This document shows positions 28,551-37,069 of a DNA stretch of 64,000 bases, piece after piece. The stretch lies in the NCBI RefSeq assembly GCF_032823475.1, contig NZ_CP127915.1, positions 1,550,001-1,614,000 on the forward strand, read 5' to 3'. Below the pieces are notes generated by a model, which was not told the DNA's origin, made no database searches, and saw nothing but the letters and a program-made list of their open reading frames with translations. The stretch comes from Acinetobacter sp. SAAs474. GTDB taxonomy: Bacteria > Pseudomonadota > Gammaproteobacteria > Pseudomonadales > Moraxellaceae. Made by a program: the position numbers and the translations under genes. Position 1 is the first letter of the stretch. The number at the start of each line of letters is the position of its first letter.

Positions 28551-28843
28551 TGTATGTTCAATATTACTTAAATTTTAATAATCGCTGTTATCTTGAGTCA
28601 TCCCAACTTAATTTTAAGCAATTCATGATATTGCCACATCGTGTTGTTGGAGAGTATAGGATGCTGTACAAATCGATGACAATTTTTTTACTTTATCAAA
28701 AAATCAAAAGAGATCACATCATCGTGATTCCATCTGTATTTTTTAAATAATCATTTCATGAATATCAGATGTGTTGCGATTTCGTATAAAAAGCAATCAT
28801 TTTAGTTTATGTCGAGCACAAGCTATTTCCCATAATCAGATTG

Positions 28844-28909
28844 AAAATTGGTACCTGAAAGAATATTTAAAGTGGTACTCGAAAATAGTGGCGATTGAGA
28901 GGACATTAG
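28844..28909 (+). promoter_or_regulatory. 66-bp element shared with the gabT/patD region (copy A), candidate GabR operator
   Basis: AAAATTGGTACCT, then TTAAAGTGGTACTCG, then GACATTAG occur at the same spacing as at 39695-39760. By eye, 40 of 66 positions agree without gaps, concentrated in blocks of 13, 9 and 8 bases. This copy has two TGGTAC motifs 24 bp apart, close to the TGGTAT (reverse ATACCA) direct repeats bound by Bacillus GabR. It lies about 430 bp before gabP. Confidence 0.6.
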
Positions 28910-29023
28910 AACTGTTGGATTTAAAATATTCACGATTTTATTTTCAGTATTAAGGATTAAATATATAGCGGCTGAGAAGCCAGATAATGTCATCAAAAGA
29001 TTGATGAGCAGTAGGTGATTTAT

Positions 29024-29042
29024 CTCAATGATTATCATTGAG
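29024..29042. promoter_or_regulatory. Fur-box-like perfect palindrome
   Basis: CTCAATGATTATCATTGAG is a 19-bp perfect palindrome whose core AATGAT-N-ATCATT matches the Fur consensus core; 13 of 19 positions agree with GATAATGATAATCATTATC. TTATCA inside it and TATATT 17 bp downstream could be the -35 and -10 of a rightward promoter, which Fur would occlude. The controlled transcript is not identified. Confidence 0.45.
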
Positions 29043-29247
29043 GTCTATCAATTTTATATTGTTATGATACACAAGTCAGTCATTTGTATTCGCTTATGCG
29101 CTTAGTCAATAGTATGTATAAGTGATGATTTCTGCTGATGAAATGTTAAAAACCAATTAAATAACAATCAATAGAGCAGCAGCAAGTATAGCAGCAGCGA
29201 GACTCGAAGGATGATCGAGTATATTCAATAATGAAACAAAATAACGT

Positions 29248-29305
29248 ATAGATCCGTGTCATGAGTTTCACTCACGTTCCAAACGTGATTATAAGATGGA
29301 TCTAT
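29248..29305 (+). other. Nested inverted repeat (structured RNA candidate) just before gabP
   Basis: ATAGATCC (29248-29255) pairs with GGATCTAT (29298-29305). Inside, TCACGTT (29272-29278) pairs with AACGTGA (29282-29288) around the 3-nt loop CCA. The structure ends 38 bp before the gabP ATG. No long T-run follows, so it is not a standard terminator. It could be a leader structure or the 3' part of a small RNA. Confidence 0.4.
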
Positions 29306-29343
29306 TTCGCGCACCTTAAAATTATTCATGGAATGAATTGAAT

Positions 29344-30777
29344 ATGAAAATCAATAAAGATGAGTCTAGCAATGAACTGAGTGCCTCTTTAAAAACCAGA
29401 CATCTCACCATGATGTCAATCGCAGGTGTAATTGGTGCAGCTTTATTTGTCGGCTCTGGCAGTATTATTGCCTCAACAGGTCCTGCAGTTATTTTGGCTT
29501 ATCTTGCTGGTGGTGCATTGGTGGTTTTTATTATGCGTATGCTGGGTGAGATGGCAGCCACTTCTCCTGATACTGGTTCATTCTCTACGTATGCGGAACG
29601 AGCCATTGGACGTTGGGCAGGTTTTACCATTGGCTGGTTATATTGGTGGTTTTGGGTCCTGTTAATGGCGTGGGAAGCATATGTGGCAGGGCTTATTCTG
29701 CATGAATGGTTTCCTTATGTCAGTGTTAATGTTTTTACCTTATTGATGACCATCGGCTTTATTTCGATTAATTTTATGCAGGTCAGCAAATATGGTGAAG
29801 CTGAATTCTGGTTTGCATTGATTAAAGTCGTTGCGATTGTGGTTTTTATTCTCTTGGGCGTATTGGCCGTTATACAGCTATGGCCGATGGCACAGGTTAA
29901 TCCGATACACAACTTGACTGGAAATGGCGGTTTTATGCCCAACGGTATTGGTCCAGTCATTGTTGCGTTATTGGGGGTGATGTTTTCTTTTTTAGGTGCT
30001 GAAATTGTAACCATTGCAGCATCGGAGTCAAAAAATCCTGTAGAACAAACCAAACGTGCCATTAAGTCGGTGGTTTGGCGAATTTGCTTGTTTTATATAG
30101 GCTCAATTTTCTTAATCGTATGTATTGTACCGTGGAATGATCCATTACTGGGACAAACAGGCTATGGCGCATATCGCCGTACTTTTGAACTGCTGGGAAT
30201 TCCTGGTGCTCAGTGGGTGATGAATTTTGTGGTATTGACGTCAGTGAGTAGTTGTTTTGTTTCTGGACATTATACTGCTTCACGTATGTTATATTCATTA
30301 TCAAAACGTGGCGATGCACCTAAGTTTTTACAAAAAACGCGTCCAAATGGCATGCCTGTTTTTGCCGTTTTGGCGTCATGTCTTGTTGCCCTAACTGTGG
30401 CATGTATGAACTTTATTGATGCGTTAAAACCACGCGAAATTCTAGATATTTTAATGAATACTACTGGAATGATTGCATTATTGGTTTATCTGGTGATTGC
30501 CATTTCTCAAGTTAAATTACGGCAGAAAATGCAACGTGAAGGTCAGGAAATTAAGTTAAAAATGTGGTTGTTTCCATGGCTTAGCTATATTGTTATTGCT
30601 TTTATTAGTGTATCGCTTATTGCGATGTCATTTATTGAACAATATCGTATCTTGGTCTGGTCTACAGGCGCTGCGACCCTGTTGGTGGTGCTGTTGGGTA
30701 TTCGTATTCAAATAAAAGCGGCAAGGAAGAAAAATATTGCCTTAGCACAGCCACAGTTAACGCGTGAGTTTAATTAA
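29344..30777 (+). CDS. gabP: GABA permease, APC/AAT family
   Basis: 477 residues from ATG 29344 with 12 hydrophobic segments. The N-terminus LKTRHLTMMSIAGVIGAALFVGSGSIIASTGPAVILAYLAGG is the amino-acid transporter signature, and YWWFWVLLMAWEAYVAG and GAEIVTIAASESKNP resemble GabP more than AroP/LysP. Its placement beside gabR, patD, gabT and gabD supports 4-aminobutyrate as substrate. An inducible GabR-type element lies about 430 bp upstream, and a Fur-like box and a structured segment lie between. It converges with gabR; no clear terminator was found in the 111 bp between them. Confidence 0.87.
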   Translation: MKINKDESSNELSASLKTRHLTMMSIAGVIGAALFVGSGSIIASTGPAVILAYLAGGALVVFIMRMLGEMAATSPDTGSFSTYAERAIGRWAGFTIGWLYWWFWVLLMAWEAYVAGLILHEWFPYVSVNVFTLLMTIGFISINFMQVSKYGEAEFWFALIKVVAIVVFILLGVLAVIQLWPMAQVNPIHNLTGNGGFMPNGIGPVIVALLGVMFSFLGAEIVTIAASESKNPVEQTKRAIKSVVWRICLFYIGSIFLIVCIVPWNDPLLGQTGYGAYRRTFELLGIPGAQWVMNFVVLTSVSSCFVSGHYTASRMLYSLSKRGDAPKFLQKTRPNGMPVFAVLASCLVALTVACMNFIDALKPREILDILMNTTGMIALLVYLVIAISQVKLRQKMQREGQEIKLKMWLFPWLSYIVIAFISVSLIAMSFIEQYRILVWSTGAATLLVVLLGIRIQIKAARKKNIALAQPQLTREFN

Positions 30778-30888
30778 CCGTTCTACAGAAGATCTGGTTG
30801 GTTGGCTGAGAGACTGCTGTATTTTAGAATCATCTGAGGTTCAACAGTCTCTTATGTGAAGTCGGTATTATGACATATTATGCTGAGA

Positions 30889-32394
30889 TTAGGATTGAGA
30901 TAAATGAGGGAAAATATGATGCTCTTTGAGACATTGTCTGAGAATGCTAAAAGCGATCAACATCTCTTTTTCAGCAACACAGGCAAAACCTAATAATAAA
31001 CCCCGTGCCGTATTTTGTTCTTGCTGCGTAAAATATTGAGATAATGGGCGAACTTTGACATTACGTGTCAGTGCCAATTGTGCAATCGCGACATCATCTG
31101 TATGAGATGGTAATTTTAAAACCAAATGTAAACCGGCTTCATGACTATATTCATGAACAAAATCATGTCCTAGATAGCGTTCAATTAACTCAATTAAAAA
31201 GGCACGTCGTTTGGTATATAAAAGGCGCATACGTCGAATATGTGCCGCATAGTGCCCATTTTGAATAAATTCCGCTAAGGCCAGTTGTGTCAACATATGG
31301 CCACCTCGATAGAGTTCAGCAGAAATGGTTTTTAGCCCAGCCACTAAACTTTTAGGGATTACCATATAACCTACTCGCAGTGCGGGATAGATCGTTTTGC
31401 TGAAGGTGCCCATATAAATGACAGGGGTATTTTCCTCTAAACCTTGCAGAGATGGGAATGGTTGACCCTCAAAGCGAAATTCACTGTCATAGTCATCTTC
31501 AATAATCCAGCTATGATGTACACGTGCTAAATCTAACAGTTGTCTACGACGAGAAAGACTAAGATGAGAACCTAAAGGATATTGATGAGAAGGGGTCACA
31601 AAAATGAGTTTAGGTACAGGTGCCGTTTGATCTAAGGTAATTCCCTCATGATCAACAGGCATCGCATGAATATTTAGACCATTCATACGTAAAATATTTC
31701 TGGCTCCCCAATAGCCTGGTTCTTCTACCCAGACATGTTCATCAACATCACATAAGGCACGAGAAATAAAATCAACGGCTTGATGAATACCATCGGTAAT
31801 GAGAATTTGTTCTGCATCACATTTTACTGAACGTACCACACGTAAATACTCAGCGAGCGCTTGCTTTAATTCCAAACAGCCACCATCACTGGTATAGATT
31901 AAATTGGCAATGTTGGGCTGACGGCTAAGTCGATAAAAAATCTTACTAAATTCTGCATGAGGGAATTCAGTCACATCAGGTACACCAGGCACAAAGGCAC
32001 CCCATTGATAAGGTGATGCTGCAGCATTTTCAAAAAAAACCATACCTCGTTGAGAAAGATTTTTTAAATCATAACTGGTATTTTGCTGTGGTGTGGTTTC
32101 TGCGCTAAGTACATTCAGATAATCTTCGGGTAACTTTTCACAGACCCATGTACCGCTACCTGTAAAAGCCTCGACATAACCTTGTGCCCGTAATTGTTCA
32201 TAAGCATTTAAAATAGTATTGCGAGAAACATTGAGTTCATGGGCAAGATCACGTGAAGCGGGTAAACGTGTTTTGGGAGGTAATACATCTTCAATCATGG
32301 CATCACGTAAACAGCGAAATACCCGTTGATATAATGCACCTTCAGTTTGTTGTTGTAGGCGTTGTAAAAGATGATCAGCCAATAAACTACGCAA
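30889..32394 (-). CDS. gabR: GabR-type MocR regulator of GABA catabolism
   Basis: 501 residues from a TTG start supported by AAGGAA 7 bp upstream. The GntR winged helix spans ~15-85 (KTRLPASRDLAHELNVSRNTILNAYEQLRAQGYV). The aminotransferase-like domain includes the PLP-site GTFSKTIYPALRVGYM. In GabR, PLP and GABA react to switch the regulator, which activates gabTD and represses itself. Proximity to gabP, gabT and gabD makes GabR the best assignment, though MocR subfamilies are hard to separate by eye. The shared 66-bp elements before gabP and gabT are candidate binding sites. Confidence 0.8.
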   Translation of the reverse strand: MRSLLADHLLQRLQQQTEGALYQRVFRCLRDAMIEDVLPPKTRLPASRDLAHELNVSRNTILNAYEQLRAQGYVEAFTGSGTWVCEKLPEDYLNVLSAETTPQQNTSYDLKNLSQRGMVFFENAAASPYQWGAFVPGVPDVTEFPHAEFSKIFYRLSRQPNIANLIYTSDGGCLELKQALAEYLRVVRSVKCDAEQILITDGIHQAVDFISRALCDVDEHVWVEEPGYWGARNILRMNGLNIHAMPVDHEGITLDQTAPVPKLIFVTPSHQYPLGSHLSLSRRRQLLDLARVHHSWIIEDDYDSEFRFEGQPFPSLQGLEENTPVIYMGTFSKTIYPALRVGYMVIPKSLVAGLKTISAELYRGGHMLTQLALAEFIQNGHYAAHIRRMRLLYTKRRAFLIELIERYLGHDFVHEYSHEAGLHLVLKLPSHTDDVAIAQLALTRNVKVRPLSQYFTQQEQNTARGLLLGFACVAEKEMLIAFSILRQCLKEHHIFPHLSQS

Positions 32395-32412
32395 ATCCGT
32401 TCCTTATAATTA

Positions 32413-32446
32413 AAATCCTGTATCGCCAGATGAGCATACAGGATTT
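32413..32446 (-). promoter_or_regulatory. 11-bp inverted repeat between the oxidase gene and gabR
   Basis: AAATCCTGTAT (32413-32423) and ATACAGGATTT (32436-32446) are perfect arms around a 12-nt loop, ending about 18 bp upstream of the gabR start. Read leftward, the stem is followed by TAATTATAA, a poor T-run. It may be a partial terminator for the oxidase gene or a leader element of gabR. Confidence 0.45.
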
Positions 32447-32523
32447 CCGTATTAGCTTGTTAATACTTTGCTGATTTTGTAAAATCAGAGATTAATAAGA
32501 TATATGTGGTTGTTAAATATCAA

Positions 32524-33966
32524 TTAAAAAGAGACCATTTTTCCTGGTTGTAGCATCGCACCCAATCCAAAAGCACTTTTTGCCAGTGGAATCATAATCG
32601 GCGCTAAACGACGGCCAAATAAGATATTCTGATGCTCAATTTTAGCCAGCATGGCAAAATCATGATTTTTACCCACAAAATCATCGGCAATTGCTTTGCC
32701 GATACGGACGGTCTGTGCCACACCGTGCCCACTCCAGCCGTGTACGGCATAAATTGGAAATTTATGTTCAAATTTACGGCTATCGACTGCACCATTAACC
32801 GTGAGATCTGTCGTGCCACTCCAGACAAAATCCATGCTTAGGTTTTTAATTTGTGGAAAAACAGTATGAATACGTTGCTGAAGATAGGCCAAAGTTTTTT
32901 CAGGACCCCAGCAGGTTCCAGTTCCCTGTCCACCAAATAATAAACGGTTATCCGTCACTGGACGATAATAATCAATTTGAAATTGGGTATCATAGACCGG
33001 ATGTCCATGAGGCAATAACTGCTGAATATCAAGTTCTAAAGGTGCCGTGGTACTGACATAGGTATAAAAGGGAATCGTGGTTTGCTTTTGTTCTGGTAAC
33101 AGTTTAAACGAGGCATGATGTACGGCAAGCACGACTGATTTTTTTGCTTTTATTCGTGCTTGTGCTGTTTGGATATAAATACCATCTTCTTGCTGTTTAA
33201 TACTCAATGCTTCAGTATTTTCATAGACTGAACCACCATTTTGACAAAATGCATAAATAAGACCACGATTTAAAGCCAAAGGATGAATTTGTCCACCTAA
33301 ATGGTCAATTAATCCACCAGTATAATAGTCGGACTTAATATAGTCCTGTAACTCGTGTTTTCCGACAATTTGAGTGTGATCTTCACCTAAAAATTTTCGT
33401 GCATCAGCACCTTGTGTTAAAGCAACTAAATGCCCTTCATGTACGGCTGCAGTAATATGACCTTGTTGACGATTGAATTGTAAATCATAGTGCTCTGAAA
33501 TATGATCAATCAATTGCATTGCTTCAGTAGAGGTGAAGTGCCATAATTTTTGAGCATCTTGATAACTTAAATGCTCAATCATATCTTCTGCTTCCCAACG
33601 TGCAAGACCGGGAGTCAATTGTCCACCATTACGTCCTGATGCTGCACTACCAATACGGTTTTTTTCTAAAACAACAGTATCTACGCCTTGTTCTGCTAAA
33701 TGTAAAGCTGTTGATGCACCGAGTAATCCTGCACCAATTACCACGACATCACATTCAATATCGTGGTTTAACGGATCAAAGGTATGCCATGCAGCCAGTG
33801 AGCTTTCATAATAATTGGCCGGATTTTCTAGATCTGCTGTTTGTGGATGTTTGCTATTAATCCAGCTCCATTCTTTACCGACTTTATTGGCTGCACTGTT
33901 TCTAAATTCAACATCTTTTAGATGTTGTGGTTTGTTAATTTGTTGAACGTTTGTATGGGTTTTCAT
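32524..33966 (-). CDS. FAD-dependent amine oxidase, PuuB-like
   Basis: 480 residues of the DAO family. The FAD-binding motif is CDVVVIGAGLLGASTALHLA, followed by the PuuB-type segment RIGSAASGRNGGQLTPGLARW. The C-terminus has IYAVHGWSGHGVAQTVRIGKAIAD closing the FAD site. In E. coli, PuuB oxidises gamma-glutamylputrescine; related enzymes act on free amines. A permease gene lies just upstream (24 bp gap), and patD, gabT and gabD are nearby, supporting putrescine-to-GABA conversion. The PuuA-like synthetase that would make the glutamylated substrate is at 60131, 26 kb away. Substrate form (free or glutamylated) is therefore open. Confidence 0.8.
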   Translation of the reverse strand: MKTHTNVQQINKPQHLKDVEFRNSAANKVGKEWSWINSKHPQTADLENPANYYESSLAAWHTFDPLNHDIECDVVVIGAGLLGASTALHLAEQGVDTVVLEKNRIGSAASGRNGGQLTPGLARWEAEDMIEHLSYQDAQKLWHFTSTEAMQLIDHISEHYDLQFNRQQGHITAAVHEGHLVALTQGADARKFLGEDHTQIVGKHELQDYIKSDYYTGGLIDHLGGQIHPLALNRGLIYAFCQNGGSVYENTEALSIKQQEDGIYIQTAQARIKAKKSVVLAVHHASFKLLPEQKQTTIPFYTYVSTTAPLELDIQQLLPHGHPVYDTQFQIDYYRPVTDNRLLFGGQGTGTCWGPEKTLAYLQQRIHTVFPQIKNLSMDFVWSGTTDLTVNGAVDSRKFEHKFPIYAVHGWSGHGVAQTVRIGKAIADDFVGKNHDFAMLAKIEHQNILFGRRLAPIMIPLAKSAFGLGAMLQPGKMVSF

Positions 33967-33990
33967 GTCGATATTCCTAAAGATAATTAA

Positions 33991-35322
33991 TTAATAGGCA
34001 TTACTAATAGCGATTGTTTGTTTTTTAAGCATTTTATAGATAAATAATGAAATGCCTGCTAAGAGCCAAAAACAGCCAAAAATGAGTGAAGATGAATCAA
34101 GATTGATCCATAAAGCCATAATAGTGATCATTGAAAAAAGAGGTAAAAATAGGTTGAAGAATTTATTTTTTAAGCCATTACGTTGTTGATCACGAAGATA
34201 AAATTTTACAAATACGGAAAAATTAACTGCAGTAAAGGCCACTAAAGCACCAAAACTAATCAGGCTAACTACTTGTGCTAAATTTAAAAACATTGCAGAA
34301 AGTGACACCAATCCTACAAATAGTACTGAGAAAAAAGGGGTGTTGAGTGATGCATGAATTGTACCAAAATACTTTTTAGGAAAGATATTATCTTGACCCA
34401 TAATATACAATAAACGCGATGCACTGGCATGTGAGGCCAGCCCTGAAGCAACAGTATTCATAATCTGACCGCATAAAAAAATAGATTGAAATAGCGCGCC
34501 ACCTACATATAAAACAATTTCAGGTAATGCTTCAGATGGATTTTGAAAACGGATGTTGCTGGGAAAGTATAATTGAATAAACCATGAGGCTGTAAAAAAG
34601 ATCACTCCTCCAGCAAGTGTGGTTAGAATCACTGCACGTGGAATGGTTTTGGTTGGATTGCGCGTTTCATGAGATAGAGTGGTCACTGCATCAAAACCGA
34701 GAAATGAAAAGCATAAAACGGATGCACCCGCAATTAAAGGCAAGAGTTCTTGTGGGCCATGCCAAAGTGGTTTTAAGCTAAGAACATGCTGATAGCCTTG
34801 ACTGGAACCAATACCATCAATGACCAAGTAAATAAAAACCAGCATTAAAATAATAGGGGCAAAAACAAAAACAAGGCTTAGGTTTGCAAGCAGTTTGATT
34901 CTAAAACAATTGACCAATGTCACGAGGCCAGATGATACGATGACCCAAAGCCAATAGGGCACACTGGGGATTAAAGCATGCAAATAAATAGCAGCTAATA
35001 GCACATTAATTAACGGCAGTAATAAATAATCGAGTAATGAACACCAACCGACAAAAAAACCACTTTTTGCACCTAGGCTTTGTGCCGTATAACTATAGGC
35101 AGAACCCGATTTTTCTGAATGACGACTAAAGCGTGCATAGCTTAAAGCGGTAAGTAACATGGCACTTAATGCCAGCAGATAGGCAAAGGGTACATGTCCA
35201 CTGGTGAGATCTGAAACAATGCCAAAGGTGTCAAAAACTGTCATGGGCGTCATATAGGCAATACCAATAATCGTCACTTGCCACAAAGACAGTTTTTTGC
35301 TGGAACTTTCACTTTTTTCCAT
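33991..35322 (-). CDS. APC-family permease, PuuP-like (putative putrescine importer)
   Basis: 443 residues, about 12 membrane helices. The start IGIAYMTPMTVFDTFGIVSDLTSGHVPFAYLLA and the segment ARFSRHSEKSGSAYSYTAQ are typical of PuuP/PlaP transporters. FSFLGFDAVTTLSHETRNP is the APC helix-6/7 region. It ends 24 bp before the PuuB-like oxidase and is probably co-transcribed with it. A 7-bp inverted repeat (35350-35368) lies just before the start codon. Confidence 0.8.
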   Translation of the reverse strand: MEKSESSSKKLSLWQVTIIGIAYMTPMTVFDTFGIVSDLTSGHVPFAYLLALSAMLLTALSYARFSRHSEKSGSAYSYTAQSLGAKSGFFVGWCSLLDYLLLPLINVLLAAIYLHALIPSVPYWLWVIVSSGLVTLVNCFRIKLLANLSLVFVFAPIILMLVFIYLVIDGIGSSQGYQHVLSLKPLWHGPQELLPLIAGASVLCFSFLGFDAVTTLSHETRNPTKTIPRAVILTTLAGGVIFFTASWFIQLYFPSNIRFQNPSEALPEIVLYVGGALFQSIFLCGQIMNTVASGLASHASASRLLYIMGQDNIFPKKYFGTIHASLNTPFFSVLFVGLVSLSAMFLNLAQVVSLISFGALVAFTAVNFSVFVKFYLRDQQRNGLKNKFFNLFLPLFSMITIMALWINLDSSSLIFGCFWLLAGISLFIYKMLKKQTIAISNAY

Positions 35323-35349
35323 ATCATTTCAACCTTGAATTTTTATTTT

Positions 35350-35368
35350 ACTTTCTGTCCTAGAAAGT
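35350..35368. promoter_or_regulatory. ACTTTCT-N5-AGAAAGT palindrome before the PuuP-like gene
   Basis: Perfect 7-bp arms with a 5-bp spacer, 28-46 bp upstream of the start codon. The position suits an operator. It does not resemble the palindrome before the GntR gene at 37045-37065, so a common regulator is not indicated. Confidence 0.35.
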
Positions 35369-35514
35369 TCAGATAAATTTAGGCAACAGCAAGCCCATAC
35401 TCGATGCCTATATGTAAAGTCATCAAGTCATTAAAAGCGCTGATTGTAACGACAAATCATTTTTTAACTGCGATTAAGTCGACCATAAGCTGATGGACGT
35501 TTAATCAAAATAAT

Positions 35515-36222
35515 TTATAAAACAATCAATTGTAGTGAGGGGTTGCTGCGTGTGATCTGCTGTTGTCTGCTTTTGTGTTTTAATAAAGTGCCAATACGAA
35601 TACTGACATCATTGGAACTAATGACACGTGCGCTATCATTAATAATCACTGCTTTTTGCTTGATATGTTTGAGCTTTGGAATCAGCAGCTTTTCTAAAGC
35701 TGAAACTAACATATCAATCGCAATCACACCAATAAATTGAGCATTTACAATAACAGGGTGGGCAACTGTAATGGTATATGCACCATTGCAGATATAATCA
35801 ACATAAGGACCATAGATACACGGCTGATTGTTTTGTGCGGGTTGCTGAAACCATTCAAATGATCTGAAATCTAAAAAACGTTGTGCATTCTGATAGTTTT
35901 CAAGTTGTGCTTGTTGTAATTGTTCAGCTTTTTTATACCACCATTCAAGTGTCCAATAATCTTGTTCATCGTGTGTCTCAGGGCTATAACTGGCAAATCC
36001 CATGCCTTGGCTATAGCTACTATGATGTAAAGCACTTTTAATTTCCTGTTGCAATAAATGACGTTCTGCTGTAGATAATTTAATGCCTTTTTTGGGATCA
36101 ATATGATGTTGGGCACAAATACGACTGGTTTGATTGGCTAAACGTTCAGCAGTTGATGTACTTTCGTCAACAATTTGTGTCAATAAATCCTGAAGCTCTT
36201 GGATATATAGATTTTGGGTCAT
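35515..36222 (-). CDS. Stand-alone cache (PDC) sensor-domain protein
   Basis: 235 residues. An N-terminal helix (LQDLLTQIVDESTSTAERLANQTSRI) leads into a PDC fold: YWTLEWWYKKAEQ, DFRSFEWFQQPAQ, IYGPYVDYICNGAYTITVAHPVI, then FIGVIAIDMLVSAL. The Arg, Trp-Phe, Tyr and Asp positions resemble the amino-acid/amine-binding motif of dCache receptors. There is no signal peptide, membrane helix or output domain (no methyl-accepting, GGDEF or kinase part), so it appears cytosolic, which is odd because cache domains are normally extracytoplasmic. It is 67 bp downstream of a GntR regulator gene, probably in one operon, amid putrescine genes. Amine binding is inferred. Confidence 0.72.
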   Translation of the reverse strand: MTQNLYIQELQDLLTQIVDESTSTAERLANQTSRICAQHHIDPKKGIKLSTAERHLLQQEIKSALHHSSYSQGMGFASYSPETHDEQDYWTLEWWYKKAEQLQQAQLENYQNAQRFLDFRSFEWFQQPAQNNQPCIYGPYVDYICNGAYTITVAHPVIVNAQFIGVIAIDMLVSALEKLLIPKLKHIKQKAVIINDSARVISSNDVSIRIGTLLKHKSRQQQITRSNPSLQLIVL

Positions 36223-36289
36223 TCCTGTAACTCCTCAATTCCATATTAATTTTAATGCCTGATTTCACGTCTCGAGATGAATACTGAAA

Positions 36290-37009
36290 CTACAGCAGAG
36301 ATAATCTATAGCGCAGCATCTGATCGGTTACCATGCTAATCATTTTTCTGGCTTGAATTAAAGCATCATCTTCATTTGCATTAACAAATGAAGACAGTAG
36401 GCATTGATATTGTTGTTGTATCGCAGCATGAAATTCATCATCTTGATAAAGTACAGCAATTAATGGTGCCCATTCTGCTTGGATCGTCAGTTCTTGATTG
36501 GCAAGACGTGAAGATTGTGCAAATGAGCTCATGGTCAGTAAGCAGCGTAGATCATATTGTGCACGTGTATCTGGTTCACTGGCTTGGCTAAATTGTTCAA
36601 TTAAGGTCTTAATCTTATTAATTTCATAAGATGTTGTACGTTGTACTGCTAAATAGACACTATGGGAAAAATTTGCACAATGAAATTCGCCTAAATCTGC
36701 TAAAAACTCACTGGATGCTTGACGCAAAGGATGTTGATTTAATAAAAAATCAGAAGGCAGTTCACAGACAAAACTGCCACCATTTCGACCACGACGTGTA
36801 TCAATTAAACCTTTTACACGTAATGTATTTAATGCTTCACGCACAGTAATGGGAGAAACGCCCATGAGGCGTGCTAAGTCAGCTTCATTAGGAAGTTGTT
36901 CATTACTTTTGAGCAATCCAGAGACAATTGCATTTTCCAAACGTTCAATCACTTGTTCTGAACGAGTTGCTTGACCGATGGGGGCAAAAATAATGGTATA
37001 GGCTGACAT
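36290..37009 (-). CDS. GntR-family (FCD-type) transcriptional regulator
   Basis: 239 residues. A winged helix lies at ~15-80 (SEQVIERLENAIVSGLLKSNEQLPNEADLARLMGVSPITVREALNTLRVKGLI followed by RRGRNGGSFV). The helical effector domain resembles FCD, but the metal-binding His pattern typical of FCD proteins is weak. AGAGAG precedes the ATG. A perfect palindrome TTGATACT/AGTATCAA lies ~36 bp upstream and may be its own operator. With the cache protein downstream and putrescine genes on both sides, it may control part of this cluster. Confidence 0.85.
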   Translation of the reverse strand: MSAYTIIFAPIGQATRSEQVIERLENAIVSGLLKSNEQLPNEADLARLMGVSPITVREALNTLRVKGLIDTRRGRNGGSFVCELPSDFLLNQHPLRQASSEFLADLGEFHCANFSHSVYLAVQRTTSYEINKIKTLIEQFSQASEPDTRAQYDLRCLLTMSSFAQSSRLANQELTIQAEWAPLIAVLYQDDEFHAAIQQQYQCLLSSFVNANEDDALIQARKMISMVTDQMLRYRLSLL

Positions 37010-37044
37010 CGCAATCTCTCTTAATAGCTCGGCTACTTCCCTTA

Positions 37045-37065
37045 TTGATACTACAACAGTATCAA
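37045..37065. promoter_or_regulatory. TTGATACT-N5-AGTATCAA palindrome upstream of the GntR gene
   Basis: Perfect 8-bp arms and a 5-bp spacer between the stop of the NTF2-like gene (37070) and the GntR start. No T-run follows on either strand, so a GntR operator is more likely than a terminator. No second copy was noticed nearby. Confidence 0.5.
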
Positions 37066-37069
37066 GGAT

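Larger units (their letters stand above)
28551..29343. other. Long intergenic region upstream of gabP
   Basis: Nearly 800 bp with no supportable protein gene; short ORFs here have atypical composition and no ribosome site. It holds, in order, the GabR-type element (28844-28909), a Fur-like palindrome (29024-29042), a short CAG-rich repeat (GCAGCAGC twice, about 29176-29198), a small ACTCG/CGAGT hairpin (29202-29220) and a nested inverted repeat (29248-29305). The gabP transcript may therefore carry a leader of several hundred bases, or a small RNA gene may lie here. Confidence 0.5.

Noticed and set aside
28451..28750. 99-codon ORF overlapping the end of acoL
   Set aside because: It lies in another frame across the acoL terminator hairpin, has no ribosome site, and its composition is that of random AT-rich DNA.
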